Positions 8,427 to 18,721 are shown, counted from the stretch's first letter. The stretch: 64,000 bases of DNA from Rhizobium sp. BK399 (GCF_014194695.1 NZ_JACIAH010000007.1:62001-126000), one strand, 5' to 3'. Numbers and translations: made by a program. The notes: a model not told the origin generated them from the letters alone.

Positions 8427-10010
8427 ATGGATCCCACACACTTGTTCGAACTGGTTATCGGTATGTTCGTGGCGATCATCGCGCTGCACTATGCCGCCGA
8501 CCGGTTTGGGTTGCCGCCGTCCGTGGCCCTGCTTGCCGGCGGCGCGCTGCTCGCTTTCCTGCCGGGCCTGCCGACGATTACCGTCGACCCCGGTTTGGTG
8601 CTCGTCATCTTCCTGCCGCCACTCCTCATGGACGGTGCTTGGTCCATCGCTCTTCATCCGCTGCGCCGTCATGTGATCGGCATCGCCTCGCTTGCCATCG
8701 GAGCGGTGTTTTTCACCTGCGCCGTCGTGGCCGCTGTCACCCATCTCCTGTTTCCGTCGCTGCCCTGGGCAGCGTGCGCGGCGCTCGGCGCAATCGTTTC
8801 GCCACCTGACGCCGTTTCCGCCCGCGCTATCCTGGAGCGGGTACGGTTGCCCCGGCGCCTGCAAATCCTGCTCGAGGGCGAAAGCCTGCTCAACGACGCG
8901 AGCGGCCTCGTGCTGTTCCGTTTCGCGGTCGCCGCCGCGGTCACCGGGGGTTTCAGCGTGGTCGACGCGGCAGGAAGCTTCCTGCTTCTGGCAGCAGGCG
9001 GCGCCTTCGTCGGCATCATCGTCGGAACGGTCTGGGTTCTGTTCGTGCGGCGGCTCGGCGATGAGTACCTGATAATCGCCGGAACGACCCTGTTGTGTTG
9101 GGCCTCATATCTGCTGGGCGAACTGATCCATGTTTCGGGCGTCATTGCCACCGTGACCGCCGGCCTGATCATGGGTTGGTATCAGCACACGGTCCTTTCG
9201 GCCTCGACGCGCATGCGCGGCACGTCGTTCTGGACCGTGATCGTCTTCCTGATGGAAGCCGCTGTCTTCATATTGATCGGGCTATCGCTGCGCGGGGTCG
9301 TCGAACGCGGCGGCGGCTTTGGTGTCGTCGCTGCAACGATGGGATTGCCCATCCTTGCAATCCTTGTCGCACTCACGCTCGCACGCTTTGCCTGGCTCTT
9401 CGGATCCGACCTCGTGATCAAGGTCTGCAACCTTCTGGGTTTTGATCGATACACGCCGCTCGGCAGCCGCGGCGTAACTGTCATAGGCTGGGCAGGCGTC
9501 CGCGGCGTCGTGACGCTGGCGCTTGCCCTGAGCGTGCCGGAAGGCTTCCCCGGCAGGGACCTCATCCTGGTTACGTCGTTCGCCGTCATTGTCGGAACCG
9601 TGCTTGTGCAGGGAACGACGCTCGGACACGTCATCAGTTGGGCACGGCTGACCGAGCCCCAGGCGGAAAGGGCGCACCTCTCCATGAGCCAGGCCGAAGC
9701 TGCCATGGCCCAGGCGCAATTCGCGACAGTCCAAAGCCTGGCCTACGACAAAGAGGGAAACCTCATCCATCCCCAGCTGCTGGAGCGCTATCAGCGCAGG
9801 GCCGTGGCGATCGTCGACTATGCCGCACGCACCGACCACTACTCGCCGATCCTCCATGCCCATTTCGATGTCGTTCTCGAGGCGGTAGCGACAGGGCGCC
9901 GTGAACTGATCCGGCTCCACCGCGCTGGCGAGATCGACGACGAGACGTTGCATGAGCTGGAACGGGACCTGGATCTCGAGGAGCTCAGCGCGATTTCAGC
10001 CAAGTCGTGA
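8427..10010 (+). CDS. CPA1-family Na+/H+ antiporter
   Basis: With the ATG at 8427 the protein has 527 residues and starts MDPTHLF just before the first membrane helix. The open frame extends to 8337, but those 30 residues are not membrane-like; the ribosome site is weak for either choice. About twelve hydrophobic segments fill residues 5-410. Ion-path motifs of the family are visible: PPDAVSA, LLEGESLLND and the Arg-rich GWAGVRGVVTLAL. The final 110 residues are cytoplasmic and charged. It should exchange sodium, or another monovalent cation, for protons across the inner membrane. No operon partner is visible. Confidence 0.87.
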   Translation: MDPTHLFELVIGMFVAIIALHYAADRFGLPPSVALLAGGALLAFLPGLPTITVDPGLVLVIFLPPLLMDGAWSIALHPLRRHVIGIASLAIGAVFFTCAVVAAVTHLLFPSLPWAACAALGAIVSPPDAVSARAILERVRLPRRLQILLEGESLLNDASGLVLFRFAVAAAVTGGFSVVDAAGSFLLLAAGGAFVGIIVGTVWVLFVRRLGDEYLIIAGTTLLCWASYLLGELIHVSGVIATVTAGLIMGWYQHTVLSASTRMRGTSFWTVIVFLMEAAVFILIGLSLRGVVERGGGFGVVAATMGLPILAILVALTLARFAWLFGSDLVIKVCNLLGFDRYTPLGSRGVTVIGWAGVRGVVTLALALSVPEGFPGRDLILVTSFAVIVGTVLVQGTTLGHVISWARLTEPQAERAHLSMSQAEAAMAQAQFATVQSLAYDKEGNLIHPQLLERYQRRAVAIVDYAARTDHYSPILHAHFDVVLEAVATGRRELIRLHRAGEIDDETLHELERDLDLEELSAISAKS

Positions 10011-10025
10011 CCGAAGCCATGGTGA

Positions 10026-10499
10026 TCAGCCGCGCCGGGCGGCTTCGATCTTAGCAACGTCGATCTTTTGCATCGTCATCATCGCGTCAAACGCACGCTT
10101 GGCTTGCGCGCCGCCAGCCGCGAGCGCTTCAGTCAGAACGCGCGGGGTGATCTGCCAGGAAACACCCCACTTGTCCTTGCACCAGCCGCATTCGCTTTCC
10201 TGACCGCCATTGCCGACGATGGCATTCCAGTAGCGATCGGTTTCCTCCTGATCGTTAGTCGCGATCTGAAAGGAAAAGGCTTCGTTGTGCTTGAAAATGG
10301 GGCCGCCGTTCAGGCCGATGCAGGGGATACCGGCAACCGTGAATTCGACCACCAGCACGTCTCCCTGCTTGCCGTCCGGATAATCTCCCGGTGCGCGAAT
10401 GACGGCACCGACCGCACTGTCCGGAAAGGTCTCGGCGTAAAAGCGCGCGGCGGCCTCGGCCTCCTTGTCGTACCATACGCAGATCGTATTCTTGGGCAT
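10026..10499 (-). CDS. VOC-superfamily protein, PhnB/3-dmu-9 3-mt type
   Basis: I placed the start at the ATG at 10499, behind a GAAGGAA site, giving 157 residues (MPKNTICVWY...). The frame fits the PhnB-like branch of the vicinal-oxygen-chelate superfamily: FYAETFPDS, then GGPIFKHNEAFSF, then a CGWCKDKWGVSWQITP segment typical of this group. Despite the Pfam name 3-demethylubiquinone methyltransferase, these are small metal-binding proteins of largely unknown function. It converges on the antiporter gene, with 15 bases between the stops. Confidence 0.85.
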   Translation of the reverse strand: MPKNTICVWYDKEAEAAARFYAETFPDSAVGAVIRAPGDYPDGKQGDVLVVEFTVAGIPCIGLNGGPIFKHNEAFSFQIATNDQEETDRYWNAIVGNGGQESECGWCKDKWGVSWQITPRVLTEALAAGGAQAKRAFDAMMTMQKIDVAKIEAARRG

Positions 10500-10644
10500 G
10501 TCGCGGTTCCTTCGCTGTTGGTTGCCGTGTCCTCCTGACATAAGGGGCAAACCGACTTTCTCCAGTTGAGAGAAGCCGTTTCACGCTTCTACAACCAAAA
10601 GCGGTCGAAGGTGCTTTGGAGACGGATGGAAACGACGGAATGCC

Positions 10645-11307
10645 TTAAGAGCCCACCGCGCCCTTGATCAGCGCCTTCGCGTCGTCGCTGTCCCAGGCGG
10701 CCGGGCCGTTCATGGCGGAGATCAGGCAGCCCTTGTCGTCAATCAACAGCGTGACCGGCAGACCGAAGGCAAGGCCTTCCTTCTTCAGGCTGTTGAACAC
10801 CTCGATGGTGTTGTCGCGATAGAGCTTCAGCGCATCGACGCCGATTTCGCTGAGGAAGGCCTTTGGCTTCTCGTCATCGCCGGTGTCGATGTTGACCGGC
10901 ACGACCTGAAACTTGTCGCTGCCTAGCTCCTTCTCCAATGTGTTCAGAGCCGGCATTTCCTCGCGGCAGGGCACACACCACGTCGCCCACAGATTGAAGA
11001 GCACCGTCTTGCCGGCGAAACTGTCGAGCGTCATCGGCTGGCCGTCTGCGCCCTTGAAGGCGACGGTAGTGAGCTTGCGATGCTCGTCAGGGGCAACCAT
11101 CGCCGCCACCTGGCCCTTGAGCAGCGGTGCGATCCGCGTGGCAATCTCCTTTGTCGCCGCGCATTCGCCCGAGGCCGTTTGCGTCCCGCCATTGCCAGAC
11201 CCGGCTTCCCTGATGTAAACCGCTGCCGCACCGGCAATAATGCCTGCGACGGCCGCGATCCCGATCAGCTTCAGGGATGGCAGGCGCAGGGGCGTTCTTG
11301 TCGTCAT
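10645..11307 (-). CDS. tlpA: TlpA-family membrane-anchored thioredoxin
   Basis: The protein has 220 residues, one N-terminal membrane anchor (about 13-31) and a periplasmic TlpA-like domain. The redox pair is WCVPC (Cys111 and Cys114). Rhizobial TlpA reduces periplasmic Cys pairs and helps copper loading of cytochrome aa3 oxidase. The AUG at 11307 lies only 41 bases from the argH start on the other strand, so the two promoters overlap or sit inside each other's leader. The tlpA-argH head-to-head pair is common in rhizobia as far as I know. Confidence 0.88.
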   Translation of the reverse strand: MTTRTPLRLPSLKLIGIAAVAGIIAGAAAVYIREAGSGNGGTQTASGECAATKEIATRIAPLLKGQVAAMVAPDEHRKLTTVAFKGADGQPMTLDSFAGKTVLFNLWATWCVPCREEMPALNTLEKELGSDKFQVVPVNIDTGDDEKPKAFLSEIGVDALKLYRDNTIEVFNSLKKEGLAFGLPVTLLIDDKGCLISAMNGPAAWDSDDAKALIKGAVGS

Positions 11308-11348
11308 TTCATTCTCCGAGACACGCGTTCTTCAAGGCAGGCATCGTC

Positions 11349-12749
11349 ATGGCCGACAGCACGGACACCAAATCCTCCAACCAGATGTGGGGCGGCCGTT
11401 TCGCCTCCGGTCCCGATGCGATCATGGAGGAGATAAATGCCTCGATCGGTTTCGACAAGAAGCTGTTTGCCCAGGACATCCGCGGCTCGATCGCCCATGC
11501 CACCATGCTTGCCCACCAGGGCATCATTTCCGCTGACGATAAAGACAAAATCGTCGCGGGGCTAAACACGATCCTGTCAGAAATAGAGAGCGGCAACTTC
11601 GAATTCTCCCGCAAGCTCGAGGACATTCACATGAATGTCGAGGCCCGTCTCGCGACGCTGATCGGCCCGGCCGCCGGTCGTCTCCACACGGCCCGCTCGC
11701 GCAACGACCAGGTGGCGCTCGACTTCCGCCTGTGGGTGAAGGAAGAGCTGCAGAAGACCGAGCAGCTGCTCACCAATCTGATCGCAGCCTTCCTCGACCG
11801 CGCCGAAGAGCATGCCGACACCGTCATGCCCGGTTTCACGCACCTGCAGACGGCGCAGCCCGTCACCTTCGGTCATCACTGCATGGCCTATGTCGAAATG
11901 TTCGGCCGCGACCGCTCGCGCGTCCGTCACGCCATCGAGCACCTGGACGAAAGCCCGATCGGCTCGGCGGCACTCGCCGGCACCGGCTATCCGATCGATC
12001 GCCATATGACGGCCAAGGCGCTCGGCTTCCGAGAGCCGACCCGCAATTCGATCGACACCGTTTCGGACCGCGATTTCGCCATCGAATTCCTGGCCCTCGC
12101 CGCCATCTGTGCCATGCACCTGTCGCGTCTGGCCGAGGAGATCGTCATCTGGTCGACGCCTCAGTTCGGTTTCGTCCGCTTGTCGGATGCCTTCTCCACC
12201 GGCTCCTCGATCATGCCGCAGAAGAAGAACCCGGATGCCGCCGAGCTGGTGCGCGCCAAGACCGGCCGCATCAACGGCTCACTGATCGCCCTGCTGACGA
12301 TCATGAAGGGTCTGCCGCTCGCCTATTCCAAGGACATGCAGGAAGACAAGGAACAGGTCTTCGACGCCGCCGAAAGCCTGGAACTGGCAATATCAGCCAT
12401 GACCGGCATGGTCCGCGACATGACAATCAATACCGCCCGTATGAAGGCCGCGGCCGGCTCCGGCTATTCGACGGCGACCGACCTTGCCGACTGGCTCGTG
12501 CGCGAAGCCGGACTGCCGTTCCGCGACGCCCACCATGTGACCGGCCGTGCGGTAGCGTTGGCCGAGAGCAAAAGCTGTGATTTGGCCGAGCTGCCGCTTG
12601 CCGATCTGCAGGCCATCAACGCTGCCATCACCGACAGGGTGTACGATGTTCTGACGGTCGAGGCATCGGTTGCCAGCCGCAAGAGCTTCGGCGGAACCGC
12701 GCCTTCGGAAGTGCGCAAGCAGATCGCCTATTGGCGCGCCCGCAACTGA
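11349..12749 (+). CDS. argH: Argininosuccinate lyase
   Basis: ArgH splits argininosuccinate into arginine and fumarate, the last step of arginine synthesis. The start at 11349 gives 466 residues, the usual size; the longer frame overlaps tlpA. The fumarase/aspartase superfamily signature [12 protein letters not shown] is present near residue 280, and the early MWGGRF and HMNVEARL segments are typical of ArgH. It is cytoplasmic and works as a tetramer. A small lipoprotein gene and lysA follow on the same strand and may be co-transcribed. Confidence 0.97.
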   Translation: MADSTDTKSSNQMWGGRFASGPDAIMEEINASIGFDKKLFAQDIRGSIAHATMLAHQGIISADDKDKIVAGLNTILSEIESGNFEFSRKLEDIHMNVEARLATLIGPAAGRLHTARSRNDQVALDFRLWVKEELQKTEQLLTNLIAAFLDRAEEHADTVMPGFTHLQTAQPVTFGHHCMAYVEMFGRDRSRVRHAIEHLDESPIGSAALAGTGYPIDRHMTAKALGFREPTRNSIDTVSDRDFAIEFLALAAICAMHLSRLAEEIVIWSTPQFGFVRLSDAFSTGSSIMPQKKNPDAAELVRAKTGRINGSLIALLTIMKGLPLAYSKDMQEDKEQVFDAAESLELAISAMTGMVRDMTINTARMKAAAGSGYSTATDLADWLVREAGLPFRDAHHVTGRAVALAESKSCDLAELPLADLQAINAAITDRVYDVLTVEASVASRKSFGGTAPSEVRKQIAYWRARN

Positions 12750-12828
12750 CCTCAACAATCAGGGTGCACAAGCTGGATAAACTTCGCTATGAAGATGTCC
12801 ACCAGTGCCGCTTCCCAAGAGGAATTCC

Positions 12829-13023
12829 ATGCAGAAGAGCTTGCCGCAGATCGTCCGCCTGACGGTTGTTTTTGCCGTGATCGGCCTTGCCGTCGCCGGG
12901 TGCGGACGAAAAGGCGATCTCGATCCGCCGAGCGCGAATGCAACGAAGACCGGCGACTCGTCGAAGCCGACGCCGCAGCCGGGCACCGCGAACAGGCCAT
13001 TCATTCTCGATCCGCTTCTCTAA
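12829..13023 (+). CDS. Small LptM/YifL-type lipoprotein
   Basis: The 64-residue protein starts at an ATG behind AGAGGA. It has a signal sequence ending in the lipobox VAGC, and mature GRKGDLDPP, which is the hallmark of the LptM (YifL) family that helps mature the LptD/E LPS translocon in Enterobacteria. The rest is Pro/Thr-rich and ends FILDPLL. It is expected in the outer membrane facing the periplasm. It lies 12 bases ahead of lysA; in Enterobacteria yifL precedes dapF, so linkage to lysine/diaminopimelate genes recurs. Confidence 0.8.
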   Translation: MQKSLPQIVRLTVVFAVIGLAVAGCGRKGDLDPPSANATKTGDSSKPTPQPGTANRPFILDPLL

Positions 13024-13035
13024 GAGGCCAAGACC

Positions 13036-14304
13036 GTGAACCATTTCCAGTACATTGACGGCGTCCTCCACGCCGAAAACGTTCCCGTTCCCGAGATCGC
13101 CAAGGGCGTCGGCACGCCGTTTTACTGCTATTCCACGGCAACACTCGAGCGCCACTACCGCGTCTTCGCCGAAGCGTTGAGCGGTGTCGACGCGATGGTC
13201 TGCTATGCCATGAAGGCGAACTCCAACCAGGCGGTACTGAAGACGCTCGGCAATCTCGGCGCGGGGATCGACGTTGTCTCCGAAGGCGAACTGCGCCGCG
13301 CACTGGCCGCCGGCATCCCGGCATCGCGCATCATGTTCTCGGGCGTCGGCAAGACGCCGCGGGAAATGGATTATGCGCTCGAGGCCGGTATCTACTGCTT
13401 CAACGTCGAGTCCGAGCCGGAACTCGAGATCCTCAACCAGCGTGCCGTCAAGGCCGGGAAAAAGGCACCGGTCTCCTTCCGGATTAATCCCGATGTCGAC
13501 GCACGGACGCATGCGAAGATCTCGACCGGCAAGAAGGAAAACAAGTTCGGCATTTCATGGGAGCGCGCCCGCGCCGTCTATGCCCGCGCCGCGACCCTGC
13601 CTGGGATCGAAGTGACCGGCATTGACATGCATATCGGCAGCCAGATTACCGACCTGCAGCCGTTCGAGGACGCCTTCAAGCTGCTGCGCGAACTGGTCGG
13701 CACGCTGCGCGCAGACGGCCACGCCATACACCACGTCGATGTCGGCGGCGGCCTTGGCATTCCTTACCGCGATGACAACAACCCACCACCGTCACCGGAA
13801 GCCTATGCCGCAGTCGTCACGAGCGCGCTGCGCGAACTCAACTGCAAGATCGTCACCGAGCCCGGCCGCCTGATCGTCGGCAATGCCGGCATTCTGGTCA
13901 CCGAGGTGGTTTATGTGAAGGACGGCGGCGAGAAGACCTTCGTGATCGTCGACGGCGCGATGAACGATCTCATCCGCCCGACGCTCTATGAGGCCTATCA
14001 CGAGATCCGCCCGGTCGTGATCTCGGCGGCGAACGCGCCCCGCATCAAGGCGGATGTCGTCGGTCCTGTCTGCGAAACCGGCGATTTCTTGGCGCTGGAC
14101 CGCGAAATGGCCATTCCGAAGCCGGGCGACCTTTTCGCCGTTAGCACCGCGGGCGCATATGGGGCGGTTCAGGCAGGCACGTACAACAGCCGCCTTTTGG
14201 TTCCCGAAGTGCTGGTAAAAGGCGGCGATTTCCACGTGATTCGCCCGCGCGGCACCTATGAAGAGCTGATCGGACTCGATTCCGTTCCGGCTTGGCTGGA
14301 TTGA
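13036..14304 (+). CDS. lysA: Diaminopimelate decarboxylase
   Basis: LysA removes CO2 from meso-diaminopimelate to make lysine, using PLP. The gene starts at GTG behind AGAGG and codes for 422 residues, the family size. The PLP lysine is in CYAMKANSN (Lys60), the glycine loop is DVGGGLGIPY, and the active-site CETGDF is near residue 343. It is cytoplasmic and dimeric. It follows the small lipoprotein gene by 12 bases, so the two are probably translated from one mRNA. Confidence 0.97.
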   Translation: MNHFQYIDGVLHAENVPVPEIAKGVGTPFYCYSTATLERHYRVFAEALSGVDAMVCYAMKANSNQAVLKTLGNLGAGIDVVSEGELRRALAAGIPASRIMFSGVGKTPREMDYALEAGIYCFNVESEPELEILNQRAVKAGKKAPVSFRINPDVDARTHAKISTGKKENKFGISWERARAVYARAATLPGIEVTGIDMHIGSQITDLQPFEDAFKLLRELVGTLRADGHAIHHVDVGGGLGIPYRDDNNPPPSPEAYAAVVTSALRELNCKIVTEPGRLIVGNAGILVTEVVYVKDGGEKTFVIVDGAMNDLIRPTLYEAYHEIRPVVISAANAPRIKADVVGPVCETGDFLALDREMAIPKPGDLFAVSTAGAYGAVQAGTYNSRLLVPEVLVKGGDFHVIRPRGTYEELIGLDSVPAWLD

Positions 14305-14476
14305 TCACGCGCTCGACGATGACTTCACTTTTTGGCGAAGAGCCCTGAAAAATCGGGATCGATCGGCGCTTGCCCTCGTCTTCGCCACAAAGAATGTTAT
14401 CCTTGATTGAGAGCGAATTGCGCTAGCAATCGCCGAAGCGCCCTCTGCCCTTGAACGCCAGCTCGCGGAGAACGGA

Positions 14477-17155
14477 TTGAACAAGAGCTCCAGCAGGGAG
14501 AAAAACGGTGCATTTGCCCTGAGGCCATCCTTGGCAAGGCTGGTTGCGGCAAAGCGCTTTCTGGCGCGCTTGGTGCTGCTGTCCGAGCAAATCTTGCCGC
14601 TCTTCCTGCCGATCCTTTCCGTCGTGGCGCTGTATCTGGCGGCATCGTGGTTCGGCGTCTTCCGCTACGCACCAGAGTGGATCCGCCTGGCGCTGCTCGT
14701 CGTTTTCGCGATTGCCGCCGTCGCAACGCTGCTTCCGCTGCGTCGGCTCCATTGGCCCGACACGGCCGCTGCCGACCGGCTGCTCGAACAGCGCAACGGC
14801 CTGCAGCACCAGCCGGTGGCCGTCCAGGAAGACGAGCCCGCCACCGACACTCCCTTCGCGCGCGCCCTCTGGCGCGAACACCAGACGCGTATGGCGGAGA
14901 AGATCGCGGCGCTCGATACTGGCTTTCCGCGTCCCGACATCGCCTCGCACGACCGGATGGCGTTGCGCGCCGTTCCCGCGCTGCTTGTGGTGATGGCTTT
15001 CGGCTATTCGCTGTCGATGAACGGCGGCTCGATTACGGACGCGCTGCAGCCGCGACCGACACCGCAGGCGACCGATCCCGCCGTGCGCATCGATGCCTGG
15101 GTTACGCCTCCGTCGTACACCGGCCGCGCCCCGATCTATCTGACGGCGAATGGCACCGAGCAGGCGGCGATCCGCGTTCCTCAACTCTCGAATCTGACGA
15201 TCCGCGTCAGCGGCGGCAAGACCGCCGAGAAAGTCATCTTCAGGAACGAGAACGGCGAGGCGCAGGAGATCGTGTCTCAAGAGGCGGGCAAGCCGACCGC
15301 GCCAATTCCGCAGCCTGAAGGCGCTGCAAATACGCCTCCGTCGGCTGCCACGCATGAGATGAAGCTCGAGGAAAACGGCCAGCTTGAAGTCAACGGCCGG
15401 ACGTGGAGCTTCGATGTCATCGCCGACAAGGCGCCGGAAATAGCCTTCAATGGGATGCCGAAGCCGACGGTCAATGGTGCGCTCGAAATCGGCTTCACCG
15501 TCAAGGACGACTACGGCGTGCAGGAAGCGCGTGCCGAGATCGTTCCCGTTGATGCCGACCCCGCCGCAACACCTCTGTATCCACTGCCCGATTTCCGGTT
15601 GGACATCCCTCGCCGCAACTCGCGAGATGCGAAAGGCGTAACCAGCAAGAACCTCACCGAGCACCCGCTGTCCGGCAAGCGCGTCCGCATTACGCTCGTT
15701 GCCAAGGACGCTGCAGGCCAGACCGGCCGTAGTCCTCCGCATGAGATGACGCTGCCGGCCCGCCCGTTCAACGAGCCGCTTGCCGCTGCCGTGGCCGAGG
15801 AACGGCAGGTGTTCACGCTAGATACACGGAAGATGCCGGAAGCGGTTGCGCTGAACGAAGCACTGACGCTGCGGCCGGAAGAGACGATCCCGAACCTGAC
15901 CAACTACCTGCTGCTGCAATCGGCGCTGACACGCATGAAGCTCACCAAGGGCGAAGAGGCGATGAAGGACACCGCCGATTATCTTTGGGACATTGCGATC
16001 GGCATGGAGGATGGCGACCTTTCGCAGGCCGAGCGCAACCTCCGCAATGCGCAGCAGAACCTGGCCGACGCGTTGCAGCGCAATGCACCGGATGCCGAGA
16101 TCAAGAAGCTCATGGACGAGCTGCGCAAGGCAATGCAGGACTACATGAAGGAGCTCGCCCAGCGCATGCAGAATGCGCCGATGCAGCCGAACCAGAACGC
16201 GCAGAACATCATTCGCCAGCAGGACCTGGAGCGGATGATGGATCAGATCGAGAATCTGGCTCGCTCGGGCAATCGCGATGCGGCCCAGCAGATGCTCTCC
16301 GAACTGCAGCGGATGATGAATAATCTGCAGGCCGGCAGGCCGCAGCAAGGACAGCAGGGCCAGGACAACAGCCAGATGCGCCAGCAGATGGACAAACTCG
16401 GCCAGATCCTGCGTGACCAGCAGAAGCTGATGGAGGAAACCTTCAAGCTGGATCAGCAGCTGAAGGACCGCATGCAGCGTGGCGACCCCAACATGGGCAT
16501 GAACGATCCGCTCCTCGACGACATGCCGATGGACAACGACGGCATGCAACAGGATCAACGGCAGGGCCAGCAAGATCAGGGTCAGAATCCGAACCAGAAC
16601 CAGCAAGGTCAGAACCAGCCGGGGCAGCAGCCTTCGGATCAGATGACCGCGGAGCAGCTGCGCGAAGCCCTGAAGCAACTGCGTTCGCGCCAGGACGAAC
16701 TCGGCAAGCAGCTCGGAGAGCTTCAGAAGGGGCTCGGCGACATGGGTATCAAGCCCGGCCCGGGCTTCGGCCAGGCGCAGCGCGAAATGGAAGGCGCCGG
16801 GCGTGAGCTCGGCCAAGGCCATGGCGAGCCCGCCATACAGGGCCAGGGACGCGCATTGGAAGCGCTGCGCCAAGGCGCGCGCGACATGATGAACCAGATG
16901 ATGCAGGCAATGCAGGGTCAGCAGGGCCAGGGCCCACAGGGGCAGGTGGGACAAGGCAACCAGAACGGCCGCGATCCCCTTGGCCGTCCACGCCGCGCTG
17001 AAGGACCGGATTTCGGCGATCAGGTGAAGGTGCCTGACGAGATTGACGTCCAGCGGGCCCGAGAAATCCTCGACGCCATTCGCGAAAAGCTCGGCAACAA
17101 CCCGACGCAGGCGATCGAGCGGCAATATCTGGAACGACTGCTAGACATCCAGTAG
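14477..17155 (+). CDS. TIGR02302-family membrane-anchored protein with Gln/Met-rich region
   Basis: The 892-residue protein probably starts at TTG behind GGAG; no ATG or GTG lies between this and the upstream stop. Two hydrophobic segments near residues 35-80 and one near 172 suggest a membrane anchor, followed by a large periplasmic part. Residues 510-650 are helical with many Gln/Asn/Met, and residues 680-840 are low-complexity Gln/Gly/Met/Pro. The layout fits TIGR02302 (DUF4175), found across alphaproteobacteria next to lysA. Its function is unknown to me. An envelope role is suggested by the anchor and by the neighbouring LptM-like gene. Confidence 0.82.
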   Translation: MNKSSSREKNGAFALRPSLARLVAAKRFLARLVLLSEQILPLFLPILSVVALYLAASWFGVFRYAPEWIRLALLVVFAIAAVATLLPLRRLHWPDTAAADRLLEQRNGLQHQPVAVQEDEPATDTPFARALWREHQTRMAEKIAALDTGFPRPDIASHDRMALRAVPALLVVMAFGYSLSMNGGSITDALQPRPTPQATDPAVRIDAWVTPPSYTGRAPIYLTANGTEQAAIRVPQLSNLTIRVSGGKTAEKVIFRNENGEAQEIVSQEAGKPTAPIPQPEGAANTPPSAATHEMKLEENGQLEVNGRTWSFDVIADKAPEIAFNGMPKPTVNGALEIGFTVKDDYGVQEARAEIVPVDADPAATPLYPLPDFRLDIPRRNSRDAKGVTSKNLTEHPLSGKRVRITLVAKDAAGQTGRSPPHEMTLPARPFNEPLAAAVAEERQVFTLDTRKMPEAVALNEALTLRPEETIPNLTNYLLLQSALTRMKLTKGEEAMKDTADYLWDIAIGMEDGDLSQAERNLRNAQQNLADALQRNAPDAEIKKLMDELRKAMQDYMKELAQRMQNAPMQPNQNAQNIIRQQDLERMMDQIENLARSGNRDAAQQMLSELQRMMNNLQAGRPQQGQQGQDNSQMRQQMDKLGQILRDQQKLMEETFKLDQQLKDRMQRGDPNMGMNDPLLDDMPMDNDGMQQDQRQGQQDQGQNPNQNQQGQNQPGQQPSDQMTAEQLREALKQLRSRQDELGKQLGELQKGLGDMGIKPGPGFGQAQREMEGAGRELGQGHGEPAIQGQGRALEALRQGARDMMNQMMQAMQGQQGQGPQGQVGQGNQNGRDPLGRPRRAEGPDFGDQVKVPDEIDVQRAREILDAIREKLGNNPTQAIERQYLERLLDIQ

Positions 17156-17274
17156 CGCGTTTGTGCCATTTCGGGTCACAATAGCGTGAGATTCAATGCC
17201 TCCACGCGAGAGATACCTATGTCTACTGTGACGCGAGATCGCGCGTCGTTTGGGCACGAGTTGAGGGTATTTCC

Positions 17275-17601
17275 ATGAAAACGGAATTGAAGCTGATTGC
17301 AGCTGTCGCTCTTGGATTCGGCATGGCCGCAAGCACGGCAAGCGCATGGGATATCGGTGGTTTCGCAACGACCAACAGTGGCGGCAAGACGCTCGCTGCA
17401 GACGGTTACGAATCAAACTGGGATAGATCGGACCGCTATCGCCCGGCTCCCTACAGCATGGAGACGACGGGAAGCATCTCGTCCAATGGCTCGAAGGTAC
17501 GGCGACCGGTGAATTGCCCGCCGCGGCCGGTTCCCGGTACGCTGCAGACGCAGGGTGGGAACAGCGGAACGACGATAAATTCGGCTTGCCCCGATTATTG
17601 A
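17275..17601 (+). CDS. Small secreted hypothetical protein
   Basis: The 108-residue protein starts at an ATG behind GAGGG. A clear signal peptide ends at TASA (residue 24). The mature part is short, polar and Gly/Ser-rich, contains NCPPRP and ends with CPDY, so one disulfide is possible. I do not recognise a family. It is expected in the periplasm or outside the cell. Flanking genes give no clue. Confidence 0.68.
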   Translation: MKTELKLIAAVALGFGMAASTASAWDIGGFATTNSGGKTLAADGYESNWDRSDRYRPAPYSMETTGSISSNGSKVRRPVNCPPRPVPGTLQTQGGNSGTTINSACPDY

Positions 17602-17766
17602 GAAGCTGCGGCTTTCTTACCGGTTGTGCCATCGTCTTAGTGAAGCGATGACAGAGTTGTGCCGATGCCATTGTCGACGCCAAGCTCCAAAATTGAACGC
17701 CAAGGCTAGCCTTGCCTGCCGAAAGCTTCGTATGTCACCCTGCAGGTGAATAACGATAGCGATTCG

Positions 17767-18216
17767 ATGGCAATTCTCTTCAAGACGGTAATCAGCGAAA
17801 GCGCGGCATTTGAGTTGATCGAGAATGCGCTTGCCCGAACCGGCGAATATGATGGCTACCTCAACGTCGTGGCTGACGAAGGCGAGAAGACCCTCCCCTG
17901 GTCACCCGGCATGCATGCCGAGCAGTTCCAGGCGGAAATCACGGAGATTCTCCGTTCGACCTGGGACATCTGCCGCTTCTGGGTGATCTACGAACGCCGG
18001 GACGATCGACAGGATGCCGAGGCCAACGCCATTCGCAATGCGGCGTTCAGGCTGACGCGCGGCTATGCCGGCGTCATTGTCGTCACGCTCAGCCTGCTTC
18101 ACAAGCGCGACAGCCTTGCCGATATCGAACTGATCTTTGTGTGTTTCCAGCAGGACTTCCAGCGACGCAATTTTCGCGTCCGCTATGAAGGCAAATTCAT
18201 CCCCAACGAGGGCTGA
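17767..18216 (+). CDS. Conserved-looking hypothetical protein
   Basis: The 149-residue protein is soluble with no signal. I used the ATG at 17767 (MAILFKTVIS); a GTG at 17746 in frame adds seven polar residues, and neither has a strong ribosome site. The sequence is balanced in composition, with a hydrophobic strand (GYAGVIVVTLSLL) and a C-terminal QRRNFRVRYEGKF. I cannot assign a family. It converges on cpdR with 27 bases between stops. Confidence 0.62.
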   Translation: MAILFKTVISESAAFELIENALARTGEYDGYLNVVADEGEKTLPWSPGMHAEQFQAEITEILRSTWDICRFWVIYERRDDRQDAEANAIRNAAFRLTRGYAGVIVVTLSLLHKRDSLADIELIFVCFQQDFQRRNFRVRYEGKFIPNEG

Positions 18217-18243
18217 ATTGTCGAGAGAGTGCCGTTAGCCGCC

Positions 18244-18603
18244 TCAGGCGGCCAACGCGCGCGCCACGGCCTTGCGAATGTCAGGCAAGGCAAAGGGCTT
18301 CGAGACGACATCGACAATCTTTTCCGCCAGGTCGTCAGCGCGTTCGCGCTGTTCCGCATAGCCGGTCATCAGCAGGATTTTCAGCGCCGGGAAAGCGGAT
18401 TTCGCCTGATGCGCCAGTTCGATGCCGTCCATCACGGGCATGCGGATATCCGAGAGCAGCAGGTCGTAGACGCCGTCTCTGAGTTTTTCCAGTCCTTCCG
18501 CACCGTCGGCAGCTTCCTCGGTCTCATGACCGTCAAGACGCAAAGCGCGGGCTACGAAAGAGCGCAGGGAATCCTCGTCTTCCGTAATCAGAATTTTTGC
18601 CAT
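18244..18603 (-). CDS. cpdR: CpdR-type single-domain response regulator
   Basis: The 119-residue protein is one receiver domain. Phospho-acceptor Asp52 is in LLLSDIRMP, the acidic pair is EDED near the start, and Lys lies in VVSKPFAL. The Caulobacter and Sinorhizobium CpdR proteins deliver substrates such as CtrA to the ClpXP protease in their unphosphorylated form, so this gene is expected to act in cell-cycle control; the CckA-ChpT relay phosphorylates it. The start at 18603 (MAKILI) matches the family, not the MMHT extension. hpt lies upstream on the same strand. Confidence 0.88.
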   Translation of the reverse strand: MAKILITEDEDSLRSFVARALRLDGHETEEAADGAEGLEKLRDGVYDLLLSDIRMPVMDGIELAHQAKSAFPALKILLMTGYAEQRERADDLAEKIVDVVSKPFALPDIRKAVARALAA

Positions 18604-18721
18604 GGTGTGCATCACTCCGTTTCATGCCCCGCAACGGAAATCACACGACTTTCCTTTGCGATCGGTAAACGGCACGAAGGGATGGACGGGATGGTTAACA
18701 ACCCGTCTTATCCTGACATAG

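Noticed and set aside
14423..15742. 439-codon open frame on the minus strand
   Set aside because: It is antisense to the same gene, Arg-rich and without a ribosome site.
15818..17125. 435-codon open frame on the minus strand
   Set aside because: It is antisense to the Gln-rich TIGR02302 gene; CAG-rich codons read as Leu-rich (CTG) on the other strand, which explains the hydrophobic look.
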